Assembly: GCA_029263715.1 (NCBI GenBank)
Contig: JAJUFP010000010.1
Span: 1 to 64,000 of the forward strand
Direction of reading: 5' to 3'
Origin: Nitrososphaera sp.
GTDB lineage: Archaea > Thermoproteota > Nitrososphaeria > Nitrososphaerales > Nitrososphaeraceae
Length of the DNA: 64,000 bases
Shown: positions 27,023-36,209 of the stretch, piece after piece
How the letters are laid out: each line of letters opens with the position of its first letter
How positions within the stretch are numbered: position 1 is the first letter of the stretch
Position numbers and translations under genes: made by a program
The notes under the pieces: model-generated
Databases searched by the model: none
What the model was told of the DNA's origin: nothing
The model's input: only the letters and a program-made list of their open reading frames with translations

Positions 27023-28292
27023 GCATTTCCTGCAGTGCCTGCACAAGGCTGCCAACTGGATGCTTGGCTTCAGAGCCATCCTTCATAGACCTTAGTATGA
27101 CCTGGCCTTCAGCGATCTCGGCTGCAGCCACTATGACTGTGACGGCCACGCCCTTGGCAGATGCGTCGTCCAGCTGCTTTCGCAGGGCCCGGCCAAGGAT
27201 GTCGTAGTCGCTGGCAATTCCGCTGCTTCTAAGCACGGAGACGATTTCAAAGGCCTTGCTTCTGGTGTCGTCCGTGGCAGACGCAACGTACACCATGGGC
27301 TTTTGGGCGGTCTTTAGTATGCCGTGTTTTTGGAGTGCAATAACAATCCTTTCAATGCCGCCGGCGGCTCCCGTGGCGCCGATCTCCTTGCGGCCAAAGG
27401 CGTTTGTAAGTGAGTCGTACCGGCCGCCTCCCACAAGGGCGCCACCTTCAGACGAAGGGTCAAAGACCTCAAAGACCATGCCGGAGTAGTAGTCCAGGCC
27501 GCGGACTATGCCAAGGTTTAGCGTAACGTTGTCGACTTGCCTGGCTTTCAGCGAGTCCATGAGGCTTACAATGGCCTTCCAGCCTTCAAGGTCCCCTAGG
27601 TCTGCCCTGCTTTTCACGTCGTCAACGGAGCCCTTGACCTTGGACAGGTCTATCAATGCCTGCAGCTTGGCTGGCTCTACGATGTCTTTGTATTCTTGGA
27701 GCACTGCCTGCGGCCCCTTCTTTGGGACCTTGTCGACGGCGCGGAACATCTCTAGCACCTTTCCTTCGTCAGAGATGCCGAGCTTGGACCGGATGAACTG
27801 CTCGACCAGCTGCCGGTTGTTTACCTCGATGGAGACTGGCAGTCCAAGCCTTTTGAAGAAAGAGTGCACGAACTCTATAACCTCGGCGTCGGACTCCTGC
27901 GAGAACGGACCATAGACTTCGACATCCCATTGATGGAAATATCGATACCTGCCGGCCTGCGGCTCGTCGTATCGCCAGACGCCGGCAAAGGCCGCCAGCT
28001 TGACTGGCATCTTTAAGTCGCGCCTTGCAACAACGTAACGGGTCAAACCAATGGTCAGGTCAAAACGCAGGGCAACGTTTCTCTGGCCCTTGTCGGTAAA
28101 AGAGTAAATCTCGTTGGCTATGCCGCTCCCGCTTTTTGCCTCCAGCGTTGCCAGCATTTCCAGCGGCGAAGGCTCCATCACCTGGAAGTTAAAGAGCCTT
28201 GCAGTCTCGATGAACCTCTCTCGTACATAGTTGATGCCGGCAAGTTCCTGGCCATCGAGATCCCGCATGCCCCGCGGCAGCTCTAGCTTCAC
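27012..28292 (-). CDS. hisS: Histidyl-tRNA synthetase
   Basis: 426 residues, usual length for class II HisRS. Motif 1 near YVRERFIETARLF; histidine-binding region ALRFDLTIGLTRYVVARR; motif 2 AGVWRYDEPQAGRYRYFHQ; the HisA motif LDYYSGMVFEV; and motif 3 GGGRYDSL...GGIERI. The C-terminal anticodon-binding domain starts near residue 330. Charges tRNA-His. Confidence 0.95.
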   Translation of the reverse strand: MKLELPRGMRDLDGQELAGINYVRERFIETARLFNFQVMEPSPLEMLATLEAKSGSGIANEIYSFTDKGQRNVALRFDLTIGLTRYVVARRDLKMPVKLAAFAGVWRYDEPQAGRYRYFHQWDVEVYGPFSQESDAEVIEFVHSFFKRLGLPVSIEVNNRQLVEQFIRSKLGISDEGKVLEMFRAVDKVPKKGPQAVLQEYKDIVEPAKLQALIDLSKVKGSVDDVKSRADLGDLEGWKAIVSLMDSLKARQVDNVTLNLGIVRGLDYYSGMVFEVFDPSSEGGALVGGGRYDSLTNAFGRKEIGATGAAGGIERIVIALQKHGILKTAQKPMVYVASATDDTRSKAFEIVSVLRSSGIASDYDILGRALRKQLDDASAKGVAVTVIVAAAEIAEGQVILRSMKDGSEAKHPVGSLVQALQEMLKA

Positions 28293-28416
28293 ATCAGTAG
28301 CCAGAAGGCCGATAGCATTTAGATTTTGCGTTGTCTTGCTTCAAAGCGGCCCCGCCCATGATGAGTTGATGCTTTTCGCTAATCCAGCAAATATTTCGCA
28401 ATTACAGGATGTTAAG

Positions 28417-28755
28417 TTACGCGTTTGGATAGACTTCTCCGCCAACCCATTCGATTTCTGGATGCCTTGCTAACGTGAGCACGGTGTCAAGGTCCGTCTG
28501 CAGTACTATTTCATAGTGTCCGTGCCCGTGGCTGGAAGGTATCTTGTCAACCATGTGTTGTATCTCCTGTGACAACTTTTCCTCGTTGGCGCCGTGTTTG
28601 ACGTACATGTCCAGCCAGAACCTTTGCTTGACTTCCCCAGGATACTTTCTGGTGAGCATCGACGACTTTAACATCAGAAACGGATCAACGTTTCTGTGCT
28701 TCTGCTTGAGCAAGGCCACTACTCCGTCGTAGTCTTTAACTATTTCAGACGACAT
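28417..28755 (-). CDS. Hypothetical protein, 112 aa
   Basis: 112 residues from the ATG at 28755 (an earlier in-frame start gives a basic leader and is less likely). Features: DYDGVVALLKQKHRNVDPFLMLKSSM and HGHGHYEIVLQTDLDTVL, suggesting a small alpha/beta fold with a His-rich turn. No known family recognised. Upstream of hisS on the same strand with a ~125 bp gap. Confidence 0.6.
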   Translation of the reverse strand: MSSEIVKDYDGVVALLKQKHRNVDPFLMLKSSMLTRKYPGEVKQRFWLDMYVKHGANEEKLSQEIQHMVDKIPSSHGHGHYEIVLQTDLDTVLTLARHPEIEWVGGEVYPNA

Positions 28756-28834
28756 GGCATTGCGTGCCTTGGAGCACGTTATTAAAAAGTCAGATTGCAC
28801 TGTAATTCTTTGCCACTCAAATCTTGGCAAATGT

Positions 28835-28882
28835 GAATTATATCATTACAGATTCAAGATTGAATTGCTTATGTTAAGAAAA
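28835..28882. repeat. Dispersed repeat A, copy 1
   Basis: About 48 bases (starting GAATTATATCATTACAG and ending CTTATGTTAAGAAA) that recur at 37103-37149 and, partly, at 30415-30452. It lies in non-coding DNA just before the 432-aa gene. Downstream similarity continues weakly (TGAAGATC...TTTTC). Confidence 0.6.
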
Positions 28883-28979
28883 CAAGCCACCAAAGAAATG
28901 AAGATCATTTTCCATGTTGAGACGCGGTTCATATTTGGTTGATCCCATGGCGCTAGAGAGACACGAATAGAGTATCACG

Positions 28980-30278
28980 TTGGGCACAAGGGATACGCAC
29001 CCGGAAAATATTCGGTCCTACATAGCATGTCCATTCCGCGATAAATCTTTATCTGAAACATACGTCCGTGTAAGTTTCAACGGTCCACTCTTGAAGGAGG
29101 TCATCAAAAATGAGCTTGGATCATCTGATTGGTACATAGCAGAATATGACAGTCAGCTGGACTATGGCATAGACCGGATCAAATCTTTGCTTAATTTTGG
29201 TTCTATCTTTTTCAAACGCCAAGTATTATATGACTCACACATACTGACTAACAAGAATCTAAAGGACATCTTGTATCAGGAGCCAAGGTTCCTGAAAGAA
29301 GAAATCTTGCTTCCAGTATTACGAAAAGAAGTCTTGGGCGAAAAGGTTAAGAGTTTTGAAGATCTTTATCACCAATGGAAAAATTATCCTCCACAAGGAG
29401 TTATTCATGATGACGCTTATCCTCAGTTTTTGGATAGAGTTACCAATGTGGCGCTTAGAAGCGATAGCATATCCAGACAGTATTTTGATGTGCTAAAAAA
29501 GGGCTTACAGTTTGAAAAACTGACTAATGCTATGGGACTCTCGGCCATAATCGATCCGTTCATGAAGAGAGTAATGGAACTAGAAAGGACGGCACCTTGG
29601 CGAAGTGACATATATGAGGTGATAGATCGCCTCAAACTCTATCGTGCTGCCTCAGAGGAATTCTCAGAATATCAGCAGAAGCTGAAGCTAATAGCCGATT
29701 ATGCCTATGCTGAAAATATGGCCAATTACTTAGAAATAGGATATCAATACCCTCCAAAAATTAGGGAGATAATTCTTAGATGGAAGTTACCACAAGATTC
29801 TAAAGTCCATATCGAACAGTTGTTGCAAGAGAAATCCATAATCTTTGAACAAGAAGTTAGTCCGAATCCGTTCGATGTGGAAACCTTGGCGAGACTGGAT
29901 TATTCTACCATAGCAGAGATACGAAAGTCGTATGCTGCCAAAAGCCTCTGGAAGGGTTGGGAAGAAGGTCTAGACATAAGAGAGTTTCAAGCTGTATTGC
30001 AGGCATACATTGACACGTGTAAACAAGTGATTTTCGAGCAGGTTACAGGGATCAAGGCTAAGCGAGCAAAATTACGTATGTTGAAGGTCGCCACAGAGGG
30101 TTCTAGTCACATTGCACTGTTTTTACATCATGTGCCGACGGATCTGTCAAGCGCACTCACCGAGCTTAGCGTACCGCTGATCTTGTTTGGAATTGATAAG
30201 TTACTCGATAAGCATGATGAAAAGACGATGTTTGAAAATAGACGGAGGCAACGTATGTCATTGCTTGAAAAGTCCTAA
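28980..30278 (+). CDS. Unknown protein, 432 aa, flanked by repeat A copies
   Basis: TTG start at 28980. No recognised domain. Mostly helical and charged; opens with SYIACPFRDKSLSETYVRVSFNG, reminiscent of nucleotide- or nucleic-acid-handling proteins only in a vague way. No signal peptide or membrane helix. It is AT-rich compared with hisS, and copies of a dispersed repeat lie 98 bases before its start and 137 bases after its end, which hints at an acquired cassette. Confidence 0.6.
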   Translation: MGTRDTHPENIRSYIACPFRDKSLSETYVRVSFNGPLLKEVIKNELGSSDWYIAEYDSQLDYGIDRIKSLLNFGSIFFKRQVLYDSHILTNKNLKDILYQEPRFLKEEILLPVLRKEVLGEKVKSFEDLYHQWKNYPPQGVIHDDAYPQFLDRVTNVALRSDSISRQYFDVLKKGLQFEKLTNAMGLSAIIDPFMKRVMELERTAPWRSDIYEVIDRLKLYRAASEEFSEYQQKLKLIADYAYAENMANYLEIGYQYPPKIREIILRWKLPQDSKVHIEQLLQEKSIIFEQEVSPNPFDVETLARLDYSTIAEIRKSYAAKSLWKGWEEGLDIREFQAVLQAYIDTCKQVIFEQVTGIKAKRAKLRMLKVATEGSSHIALFLHHVPTDLSSALTELSVPLILFGIDKLLDKHDEKTMFENRRRQRMSLLEKS

Positions 30279-30414
30279 TACACGGGAACGATTGCATACT
30301 CAAATGTTGTAATAGACAGAAGATCAAGATATCTATACAAATATGGAACTTTTCTTATAAAAAGAGTAAAGCGCATATGGGGACAATAATAGCTCTCAAA
30401 TATACTTCAAACAC

Positions 30415-30452
30415 GAATTATAACACTACAGGTTCAAGCCACCTATGTTATC
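30415..30452. repeat. Dispersed repeat A, partial copy 2
   Basis: GAATTATAACACTACAGG and the following TTCAAG...TATGTTA match the other copies of repeat A with a few changes. The right end is shorter or diverged. It lies 137 bases after the 432-aa gene. Confidence 0.45.
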
Positions 30453-30551
30453 AATAGGAGGGCATCAGCCACCCATTGCGTTAAAGTTGGAAAAGCCTGT
30501 CCGCGGCGTCAATAAATACAAGATCGTGCCATATTATTTAGGTCGATCGCC

Positions 30552-30824
30552 TTGTCCGAAAGAAAGGAGCTGTGGAAACTAAAGCAAAAGGCGAAATGGT
30601 CGCACAACATGAGAGAAAGGAAAGCCGCAATCATGGAGTTGTCATTTCATGGCAAGGAAGCCCTTCCATACCTGAACGAAATCTTGAACATTACTACTTA
30701 TGATGAAATTAAGGCGTCCTGCATCGAAGCGATAAGAGCCATCAAGCGAAAGGAAGGTACTCCAACACCTAGACAAAACGAAGGTATGCTGGCATCAACT
30801 AGGCTGGCCGATCTGCCCCCATAA
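30552..30824 (+). CDS. Small HEAT-repeat-like protein, 90 aa
   Basis: TTG start at 30552. Residues 20-70 show one and a half HEAT/PBS-type helical hairpins (ERKAAIMELSFHGKEALPYL; DEIKASCIEAIRAIKRKEG). Such repeats bind proteins. The tail is Pro-rich. A TATA-like CATATTATTTA at about 30529-30539 is upstream. Confidence 0.55.
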   Translation: MSERKELWKLKQKAKWSHNMRERKAAIMELSFHGKEALPYLNEILNITTYDEIKASCIEAIRAIKRKEGTPTPRQNEGMLASTRLADLPP

Positions 30825-30980
30825 TTTTTTGAAATGATTTTGGCAGCAAGCGGAAAATAATCATCAGCTAACGCCGGGGCTTCAGTTCTGGATGGCTCTA
30901 AAAAGTTGAACTGGCAAAGATACAGTACAGCTTGCATACTTTGAACGGGCTTGTACAGCCCATGTAAACAGGCTACCGGG

Positions 30981-31130
30981 CTAGGCAGCTTCAGAGTGTC
31001 CTGTGGCTCCGCTGCCTTCCACCCTACTATAGCCGGTTGAGTACCTTTTTGCCCTTGCGCTGAACAGCACAGCTGCAAGAAACGCAAAGACTCCTACGGC
31101 TATGGCGTAGCTGGCAACCGAATCAGCCAT
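30981..31130 (-). CDS. Small single-pass membrane protein, 49 aa
   Basis: ATG at 31130, TAG at 30981-30983. Begins MADSVASYAIAVGVFAF; residues 5-25 form one hydrophobic helix, then a basic stop-transfer stretch (SARAKRYSTGYSR) and a polar tail. This layout is that of small subunits of membrane complexes or small regulators. Divergent from the archease gene. Confidence 0.55.
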   Translation of the reverse strand: MADSVASYAIAVGVFAFLAAVLFSARAKRYSTGYSRVEGSGATGHSEAA

Positions 31131-31340
31131 AAAAATATTATGCAATTGTCGAAGATAAAGTTATCCTTTGTTAAATCCGGTTTCGTTAACGCAATGGTCT
31201 TTCATGTTAACATCATATGATGTAGTTGATATCTTTGGTTCCAAACCAATCTCAATACGGGGGCTGCCACATGTGCCAAGTTCTAATCTAGCAGAGATTG
31301 CAAGACGGGAATCCATTCTATGTGAAAAAATTGCTGAATC

Positions 31341-31350
31341 TTATTATAGC
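31341..31350 (+). promoter_or_regulatory. TATA box for archease
   Basis: TTATTATAGC centred 27 bases before the GTG at 31372. It decides the start: the longer in-frame reading from 31168 would place the promoter inside the gene. Confidence 0.55.
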
Positions 31351-31371
31351 AAATCCCCAAACTACAGCCCA

Positions 31372-31800
31372 GTGAAGAATGGCTACCGGTTTTTGGACCA
31401 CATGACCGACGCTGTCATAGAGGCGTACGGCGAGAGTCTTGAAGAAGCCTTTGAAAATGCCGCCCGAGGCCTGAACGATACCATGATCGACCTCAAAGAC
31501 GTCAAGCCAGACAGGGAGATCAGGATCGCTGCAGAGGGCCACGACCTGGAAAGCCTGCTGTTTGACTGGCTGGACAAGGTTATGCTCTTGCTGGTTTCAG
31601 ACGGAATTGTCATGTCTGATTTTTCTGTCAAGATAAGCAAAAAGCCGGAAGGCTACACCCTTGAAGGGATCGCATACGGAGAGAAACTCGACCTGAACAA
31701 GCACGCCTACAAGGTGGAGATAAAGGCAGTCACATACCACGAGATGGAGGTAAGGCAGGACAAGGACGGTTTTACCGTCAAGTTCCTCCTGGACCTCTAA
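31372..31800 (+). CDS. Archease (RtcB tRNA-ligase activator)
   Basis: 142 residues from the GTG at 31372, the normal archease length; an ATG at 31168 would add a 68-residue extension without family similarity. Hallmarks: YRFLDHMTDAVIEAYGESLEEAFENAARGL at the N-terminus (metal-binding Asp), FDWLDKVMLLL in the middle and EIKAVTYHEMEV near the end. Archease speeds RtcB, which joins tRNA exons after intron removal; an intron-containing tRNA lies in this window. RtcB itself is not in the window. Confidence 0.88.
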   Translation: MKNGYRFLDHMTDAVIEAYGESLEEAFENAARGLNDTMIDLKDVKPDREIRIAAEGHDLESLLFDWLDKVMLLLVSDGIVMSDFSVKISKKPEGYTLEGIAYGEKLDLNKHAYKVEIKAVTYHEMEVRQDKDGFTVKFLLDL

Positions 31801-31873
31801 GTTCTGAAAAACAACCATTTCACGGGAGATCGTTCAGAGAAACCTTTTATACTTTCAGCAAAAGATGTCAGTC

Positions 31874-32458
31874 ATGAGTCAAGAACCAATAAAAGTAGTG
31901 GCCATCGAGGCTTTGGAGAAAAGAGGAGTAGACGTCCAAAAACTGATCAAGTTGATAACGGCGGGTGTCGGTGCCGAGTTCACCACATACTATTACTACA
32001 CAATCCTTAGAATGCACTGCACAGGGTTGGACGGAGAGGGAATCAAGGAGATAGTGGAGGATGCCAGGATCGAGGACAGGAACCACTTTGAGGCCATGGT
32101 GCCAAGGCTCTACGAGCTGGGTGGAAGCCTGCCCCGTGACATCAGAAAGTTTGCCGATCAGGCCGGATGCCCAGACGCGTACCTTCCAGACAACTGGCAA
32201 GATCTCAGCTCCATACTGAAGGTCCTGCTTGAAGCAGAACAATGCGCCATCAGGTCGTGGTCAGAAGTCTGCGACATGACTGCCAACGGAAAGGACCCCC
32301 GCACGTATGATATCGCGCAGAGAATTATGCAGGAAGAAGTTGAGCACGAGGCATGGTTCATCGAGCTCATGTCAAAGAGGCCGTCGGGCCACTTTAGAAG
32401 AAAGTTTGCCGGACAGTCGCCGCATGTCGGAGCTCAAGGAAGCCTCATACACCTCTAA
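31874..32458 (+). CDS. Dps-like ferritin-fold protein
   Basis: 194 residues from the ATG at 31874; the first ATG (31865) is too near the TATA box (CCTTTTATAC, 31843-31852). The four-helix ferritin pattern includes [26 protein letters not shown] and [13 protein letters not shown], giving the E, ExxH and ExxH metal ligands. The tail ([12 protein letters not shown]) is basic. Archaeal Dps-like proteins store iron and protect DNA from peroxide. A close paralogue lies at 46301-46885. Confidence 0.85.
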   Translation: MSQEPIKVVAIEALEKRGVDVQKLIKLITAGVGAEFTTYYYYTILRMHCTGLDGEGIKEIVEDARIEDRNHFEAMVPRLYELGGSLPRDIRKFADQAGCPDAYLPDNWQDLSSILKVLLEAEQCAIRSWSEVCDMTANGKDPRTYDIAQRIMQEEVEHEAWFIELMSKRPSGHFRRKFAGQSPHVGAQGSLIHL

Positions 32459-32471
32459 AAATTTATAGAGG

Positions 32472-32491
32472 TTTTTCTTTTTCTTTTTTTC
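32472..32491 (+). terminator. T-rich terminator after the Dps-like gene
   Basis: Nearly pure T stretch (TTTTTCTTTTTCTTTTTTT) 14 bases after the stop, as seen at archaeal intrinsic terminators. An overlapping TTTATAGAG at 32462-32470 may also act as TATA box for the next gene. Confidence 0.6.
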
Positions 32492-32494
32492 ATT

Positions 32495-32854
32495 ATGAGA
32501 TTTCTGGTGTGTAATAATCAGGAAATAAAGGACAATTCCATGAAACTTTTCAAGGTAAACAAAACAGACGTTCTGGTCGGCAGGATAACCGGCAGGCTGT
32601 TTGCATGCAACAATTCCTGCCCCCACCGCGGGGCTTCCCTTGCCTTTGGAGAGCTCAAGGGAAACAACATTTACTGTTACATGCACGGCTACGAGTACGA
32701 CGCCTTTTCAGGCAAGCTGGTGCACATGAAATCGTGGAAGAAAGAAGACACGTGGGTGGAGCAGGACGCCGAATGGAGAAAGTCAGACGACCTGACCCTG
32801 TACCCGGTGTACGAAAAAGACGGCGAGATCTACGTCGAGTTGCCGGACGGATAA
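32495..32854 (+). CDS. Rieske [2Fe-2S] ferredoxin-type protein
   Basis: 119 residues. Rieske cluster boxes: Cys42-Pro-His44 (SCPHRGASL) and Cys61-x2-His64 (CYMHGYEYD). No membrane helix, so a soluble Rieske electron carrier like those of dioxygenase or nitrite-reductase systems. The next gene follows by 33 bp and may be redox-linked. Confidence 0.9.
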   Translation: MRFLVCNNQEIKDNSMKLFKVNKTDVLVGRITGRLFACNNSCPHRGASLAFGELKGNNIYCYMHGYEYDAFSGKLVHMKSWKKEDTWVEQDAEWRKSDDLTLYPVYEKDGEIYVELPDG

Positions 32855-32887
32855 TCTATTTATCACATTTCTTGCAAAAATAGCGTC

Positions 32888-33148
32888 ATGCGCAGTAGAA
32901 AGCCGGTGCTCCTCATAGACGATAACAACGACTCTAAAGTAGCCATCCAGCTTTTCGCAGAAAAGAAAGTAGAGTTTGTTCCATACCACATCTCCAAATT
33001 CGAGGAGAGTTGCTGCGGGGAGCTCCCAACCACAAGGGCGCCGTCCATCTTTGCACCGGAGGGCGTGTTCAAGGGCCTGGACGGGGTAAGGGACTACCTT
33101 TCCCTGGAGCGCAAGCCTGACGCGGAAAGCGAGAGCGCGTACTGGTAG
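32888..33148 (+). CDS. Small thioredoxin-fold-like protein, 86 aa
   Basis: 86 residues starting with KPVLLIDDNNDSKVAIQLFAEKK, then FVPYHISKFEESCCGELPTTRAPSIFAPEG and KGLDGVRDYL. The beta-alpha start, the cis-Pro-like APSIF turn and the GLDGVRDYL end resemble glutaredoxin-like proteins; the Cys pair is at an unusual place. Follows the Rieske gene. Confidence 0.5.
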   Translation: MRSRKPVLLIDDNNDSKVAIQLFAEKKVEFVPYHISKFEESCCGELPTTRAPSIFAPEGVFKGLDGVRDYLSLERKPDAESESAYW

Positions 33149-34174
33149 CTATCCAAACCATTTTTCAAGAGACTGGCTCTTGCTGGCCATGGCCTTTTCC
33201 AGCCGGTCCAAGGCTGCGGACACCCTGTCTGCTGAAAAGTTCTTTTGCACGCAGAGGAAATCCAGGACCTTTTCCCGGTTGACATCTCCAAACTGGAGCT
33301 CACCAACCTCGGGCTTTTCCGGGTTGAGGAAGATCTCCCTTATCTCCTGGTAGGGCACCTGCGAAAGCATGTCCTTTATCCTGGCGATGTTTTCCAGCCG
33401 GCCGTTTTCCTTGACAAGTTTTAAGGCAGTCTTGGGCCCGATGCCCGGAAATCCGTCGGGGTTAAAGTCTGTTCCAATCAATATGCCCACGTCAACTATT
33501 TGCTCATGGGTCAGACCTGTCTCCGTTAACACTTTTTCGTACTCGATTATCTCCGGCTCGACATCGATGTACGCGTTGCGGTTTGGCACTTTGCGCTTGC
33601 CGCTTATGGCCAGGTTGCGGACAAGCCGCCTTGCTCCAAACAGTATGGAGTCATAATCTTGGCTGGCAGCAGCGTAGGCCGCGCCGGTCTTTGTCAGGTA
33701 GGCTGCTGCAGCCTCTCCATCGGATGGCGCCTGAATATGCGGTATACCCAGAATCGAGAGCATGGTCTTTGATTCCTGCACCATGCTGTCGGTGAGGACC
33801 GATGTCCGCTTGCTGTACTTGAGGGCGTCTTCCATCCTGCCTTCCTGCACAGCGTTTTCGTACATCTCCATAGCCTGCTCTTTGACCTCCTGCCGGCGCC
33901 CAACTTCGACGGTCTTGAGGGCGTGCATCTTGCCGTCAAAGACGTAGACTGGCTTGATGCCTTCCATCAGCAGGTTTACGTTTCGGTAAAAAAGCCCGCT
34001 CAGGTGGCTGGTTATCTCGCCGCGGCTGTTCATCAGGGGCTCGCCGGTGGGCCCGCGGATGGTGGCAAGAAACTGGTAAATGGTGTTGAACGCGTCGATG
34101 GCCACCACCTTGTTTGAAAGCTCTGCCAGCTTGAGGGGTGCAGCCGTGACAAGGGGCTTGAGATCTAGACCCAT
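33149..34174 (-). CDS. fen: Flap endonuclease 1
   Basis: 341 residues. N-terminal MGLDLKPL and N-region [13 protein letters not shown] with VYVFDGK; I-region [12 protein letters not shown] and [11 protein letters not shown] with acidic metal ligands; [20 protein letters not shown] is the helix-hairpin-helix. The C-terminus ends in a PIP box (SQSLEKWF), which docks on PCNA. Removes 5' flaps in Okazaki fragment maturation and repair. Stop codons of this and the previous gene abut. Confidence 0.95.
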   Translation of the reverse strand: MGLDLKPLVTAAPLKLAELSNKVVAIDAFNTIYQFLATIRGPTGEPLMNSRGEITSHLSGLFYRNVNLLMEGIKPVYVFDGKMHALKTVEVGRRQEVKEQAMEMYENAVQEGRMEDALKYSKRTSVLTDSMVQESKTMLSILGIPHIQAPSDGEAAAAYLTKTGAAYAAASQDYDSILFGARRLVRNLAISGKRKVPNRNAYIDVEPEIIEYEKVLTETGLTHEQIVDVGILIGTDFNPDGFPGIGPKTALKLVKENGRLENIARIKDMLSQVPYQEIREIFLNPEKPEVGELQFGDVNREKVLDFLCVQKNFSADRVSAALDRLEKAMASKSQSLEKWFG

Positions 34175-34214
34175 TTGCTAGTGATCGTGGGAATCAAAAC
34201 TAATAAAGATGCAC

Positions 34215-34655
34215 CTACTGCGAGGGCACGATTCTGATGGTAATTGACGCATCCTGTGTATTTCCTGCAGAATCCTTCACTATAAGCTGGCCGTCGTACT
34301 GGCCGGGCGCCGAAAAGCTGCGTGTAACGTTCTGCGTGTTGGCAGTAAAGCCGTCGCTGAACTTCCATTCGGTCTGGTACGGAGGCGTGCCGCCCCTTGC
34401 CGCCGAGACAAAGGTTGTATCCTCGCCCACCTCTGCTTGGCTCTTGTAATGCGTGCTAACGCTCAGGTAGCCCAGCATCCTGACGCGCTCTTCAAGAGAT
34501 ATGTCGCCACCGTAAATGTCATCGTTTTCGGCTATTCGCTGGAACACCCCCTGTCCGGGCATCTGGGACATTACCGCCAGAGCTATTCCAAGTCCTGCCG
34601 CGACCCCAATGCCGACAAAGATTATCGCCATCTTGCTCTTGCCGAGTTCGACCAT
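34215..34655 (-). CDS. Membrane-anchored protein with PKD-like domain
   Basis: 146 residues from the ATG at 34655, 25 bases after a TATA-like GTATAATC (minus strand, about 34677-34684). One N-terminal membrane helix (about residues 10-30) and an external PKD/Ig-like domain (STHYKSQAEVGEDTTFVSAARGGTPPYQTEWKFSDG... SAPGQYDGQLIVKDSAGNTQ). Probably a cell-surface protein; ligand unknown. Confidence 0.7.
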   Translation of the reverse strand: MVELGKSKMAIIFVGIGVAAGLGIALAVMSQMPGQGVFQRIAENDDIYGGDISLEERVRMLGYLSVSTHYKSQAEVGEDTTFVSAARGGTPPYQTEWKFSDGFTANTQNVTRSFSAPGQYDGQLIVKDSAGNTQDASITIRIVPSQ

Positions 34656-34689
34656 GACTAAGGCCAATTGTTGCTTCGATTATACAAAG

Positions 34690-35412
34690 CTATAGCCGGT
34701 AGTTCTTCAGGGTCTGGGCTATCCACTCGACATCCTGCACCGTCTTGGCAAGCCGGCCCATCTTGACGCAGTCTCGGATGTCCTTTGATTTCAGCTTGGT
34801 CCAGACAGCATCGGCGATGGCGCTTGCAATATCTGCAGGGATGCCTTCCCGCCCAAGGATGTGCTTACATACCTCTTGAAAGCTACCAAAGGAGTAGGGC
34901 TTGAAGTGCAGCACCACGAACCGGGAGAGCAATGGCGTGAGCATTCTCTCGGTGCCGTTGCTGGTGGCAAAAACCCAGGTCTTGAGCTGCGTGTTTCTGG
35001 TCCTCTGGTATTTTGTCTCAGCCACTATTCCTGTTTCCATGAGGCTCAAAAGCGCCGTCTGGTCCTTCATGGGCATGTGCTCTATCTCGTCTACAATCAG
35101 GTACCGGGGGCGTTTTTCAAACAAGTAATCTATCATGCCAGACTTGGTGCTGTGGCTTCCAAGCGTGAAAAATGAGCGCTCCAGCTTGATGCATTCAAGC
35201 ATGAAAAGCGTCTTTGCCGAGGCCGGCGGGCCCACCAGCAGGATGTGCACCGGCATTTCAGATGAAAGCGACATCCCAAAGAGGCGCTTGACGTCATCGT
35301 AGCCGACGATGCTGTCAAACATTGCCTCTTGCTTGTTTGCTATCTTTTCAGAGGTTGGCTCTCCGGCAGGCTCCTCTATTACCCCCACCGGCAGGTCTTC
35401 AGAAGACACCAA
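34690..35412 (-). CDS. AAA ATPase, RuvB/clamp-loader-like
   Basis: 240 residues. Walker A GPPASAKT (61-68), Walker B LIVDEI (105-110), sensor 1 FATSNG, arginine region LLSRFVVLHF, and a C-terminal helical lid. Sequence before Walker A (SIVGYDDVKRLFGMSL) is the usual AAA N-linker. A small single-domain AAA protein of this type is common in thaumarchaea; its target is unknown. Preceded on the same strand by the 106-aa gene. Confidence 0.75.
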   Translation of the reverse strand: MVSSEDLPVGVIEEPAGEPTSEKIANKQEAMFDSIVGYDDVKRLFGMSLSSEMPVHILLVGPPASAKTLFMLECIKLERSFFTLGSHSTKSGMIDYLFEKRPRYLIVDEIEHMPMKDQTALLSLMETGIVAETKYQRTRNTQLKTWVFATSNGTERMLTPLLSRFVVLHFKPYSFGSFQEVCKHILGREGIPADIASAIADAVWTKLKSKDIRDCVKMGRLAKTVQDVEWIAQTLKNYRL

Positions 35413-35495
35413 GCCGTGATGGCGGCTTTGGATTTTAGATGTTCTTGCTAAATAATGATGTCACCGTACTCTAATTTAGTAGACCCGGGTTGATT

Positions 35496-35816
35496 TCAGC
35501 TGGCTGAAAAGGACCGGATAGCCGCAAGAACATCGCCGCTGAGCTTGATAGTGTACGCAGCCGCGTCGTCGGAGGAAAACTTGGACAGCTCGTCTAAAAA
35601 CTGCGCCTTGTCCTTTCCGCGCTCGTACATCCCACCGGACTCTTTAATGCAGAGCGGGAATTTCTGCATCCGGATGCCCTTTGATGTAAGGTGCCGGATG
35701 AACTGCCGGTACGCATCGATGTTGTACCAGTCCCATTTCCGCTCGTCGCAGTACATTATCCAGACGTCTACGGTGTTTTGGAAAAACGCCTTTGACCGCA
35801 GTTCTTCAAGCGTCAT
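35496..35816 (-). CDS. Hypothetical protein, 106 aa
   Basis: 106-residue soluble protein, Trp- and Tyr-rich at the N-terminus (VDVWIMYCDERKWDWYNI), helical throughout. No recognised family. Starts 6 bases after the stop of the upstream zinc-ribbon membrane gene, so probably co-transcribed with it. Confidence 0.6.
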   Translation of the reverse strand: MTLEELRSKAFFQNTVDVWIMYCDERKWDWYNIDAYRQFIRHLTSKGIRMQKFPLCIKESGGMYERGKDKAQFLDELSKFSSDDAAAYTIKLSGDVLAAIRSFSAS

Positions 35817-35822
35817 TTCGAT

Positions 35823-36134
35823 TTAGAAATCTGCTCGGCGCATCTTGGAGCCGCACCTTGGGCAGGCGCCGCCCTTGAACTTGTGGCCGCACGAGATGCA
35901 CACGTAACTTATTCCTCCGCCTCCACCGCCAAGCATGCCTCCAAACCCGCCTCCACTTCCGCCCATGCCCATCCTGGCCATGGCGCGCTTGCGCAGGTAG
36001 AAAGAGATGGCGATGAATATTGCGATGGATGGAATGATTCCCCACCAGCCCAGGAAGAATGTCAACGTCAAGCTTATAGCAAGAGATATGCCGATCCAGG
36101 CCAGCTGCTGGGTCATCCAGTTCAAATAGATCAT
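35823..36134 (-). CDS. Membrane protein with Gly-rich linker and C-terminal zinc ribbon
   Basis: 103 residues: two membrane helices (about 12-30 and 32-48), a basic turn, a Gly/Met-rich linker (GMGGSGGGFGGMLGGGGGG) and a zinc ribbon CISCGHKFKGGACPRCG. The ribbon faces the cytosol. Function unknown; may be a membrane-tethered adaptor. Confidence 0.65.
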   Translation of the reverse strand: MIYLNWMTQQLAWIGISLAISLTLTFFLGWWGIIPSIAIFIAISFYLRKRAMARMGMGGSGGGFGGMLGGGGGGISYVCISCGHKFKGGACPRCGSKMRRADF

Positions 36135-36209
36135 GTTTAATTGGATTGATTCTTTTATTAAGTTTTCCTAACTATCGCTTGCAGGAAAGGGTTGTTTTCC
36201 AAAAACCGG

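Noticed and set aside
31168-31371. 68-codon N-terminal extension of archease
   Set aside because: Family proteins start at the GTG at 31372, and the TATA box at 31341-31350 lies inside the extension.
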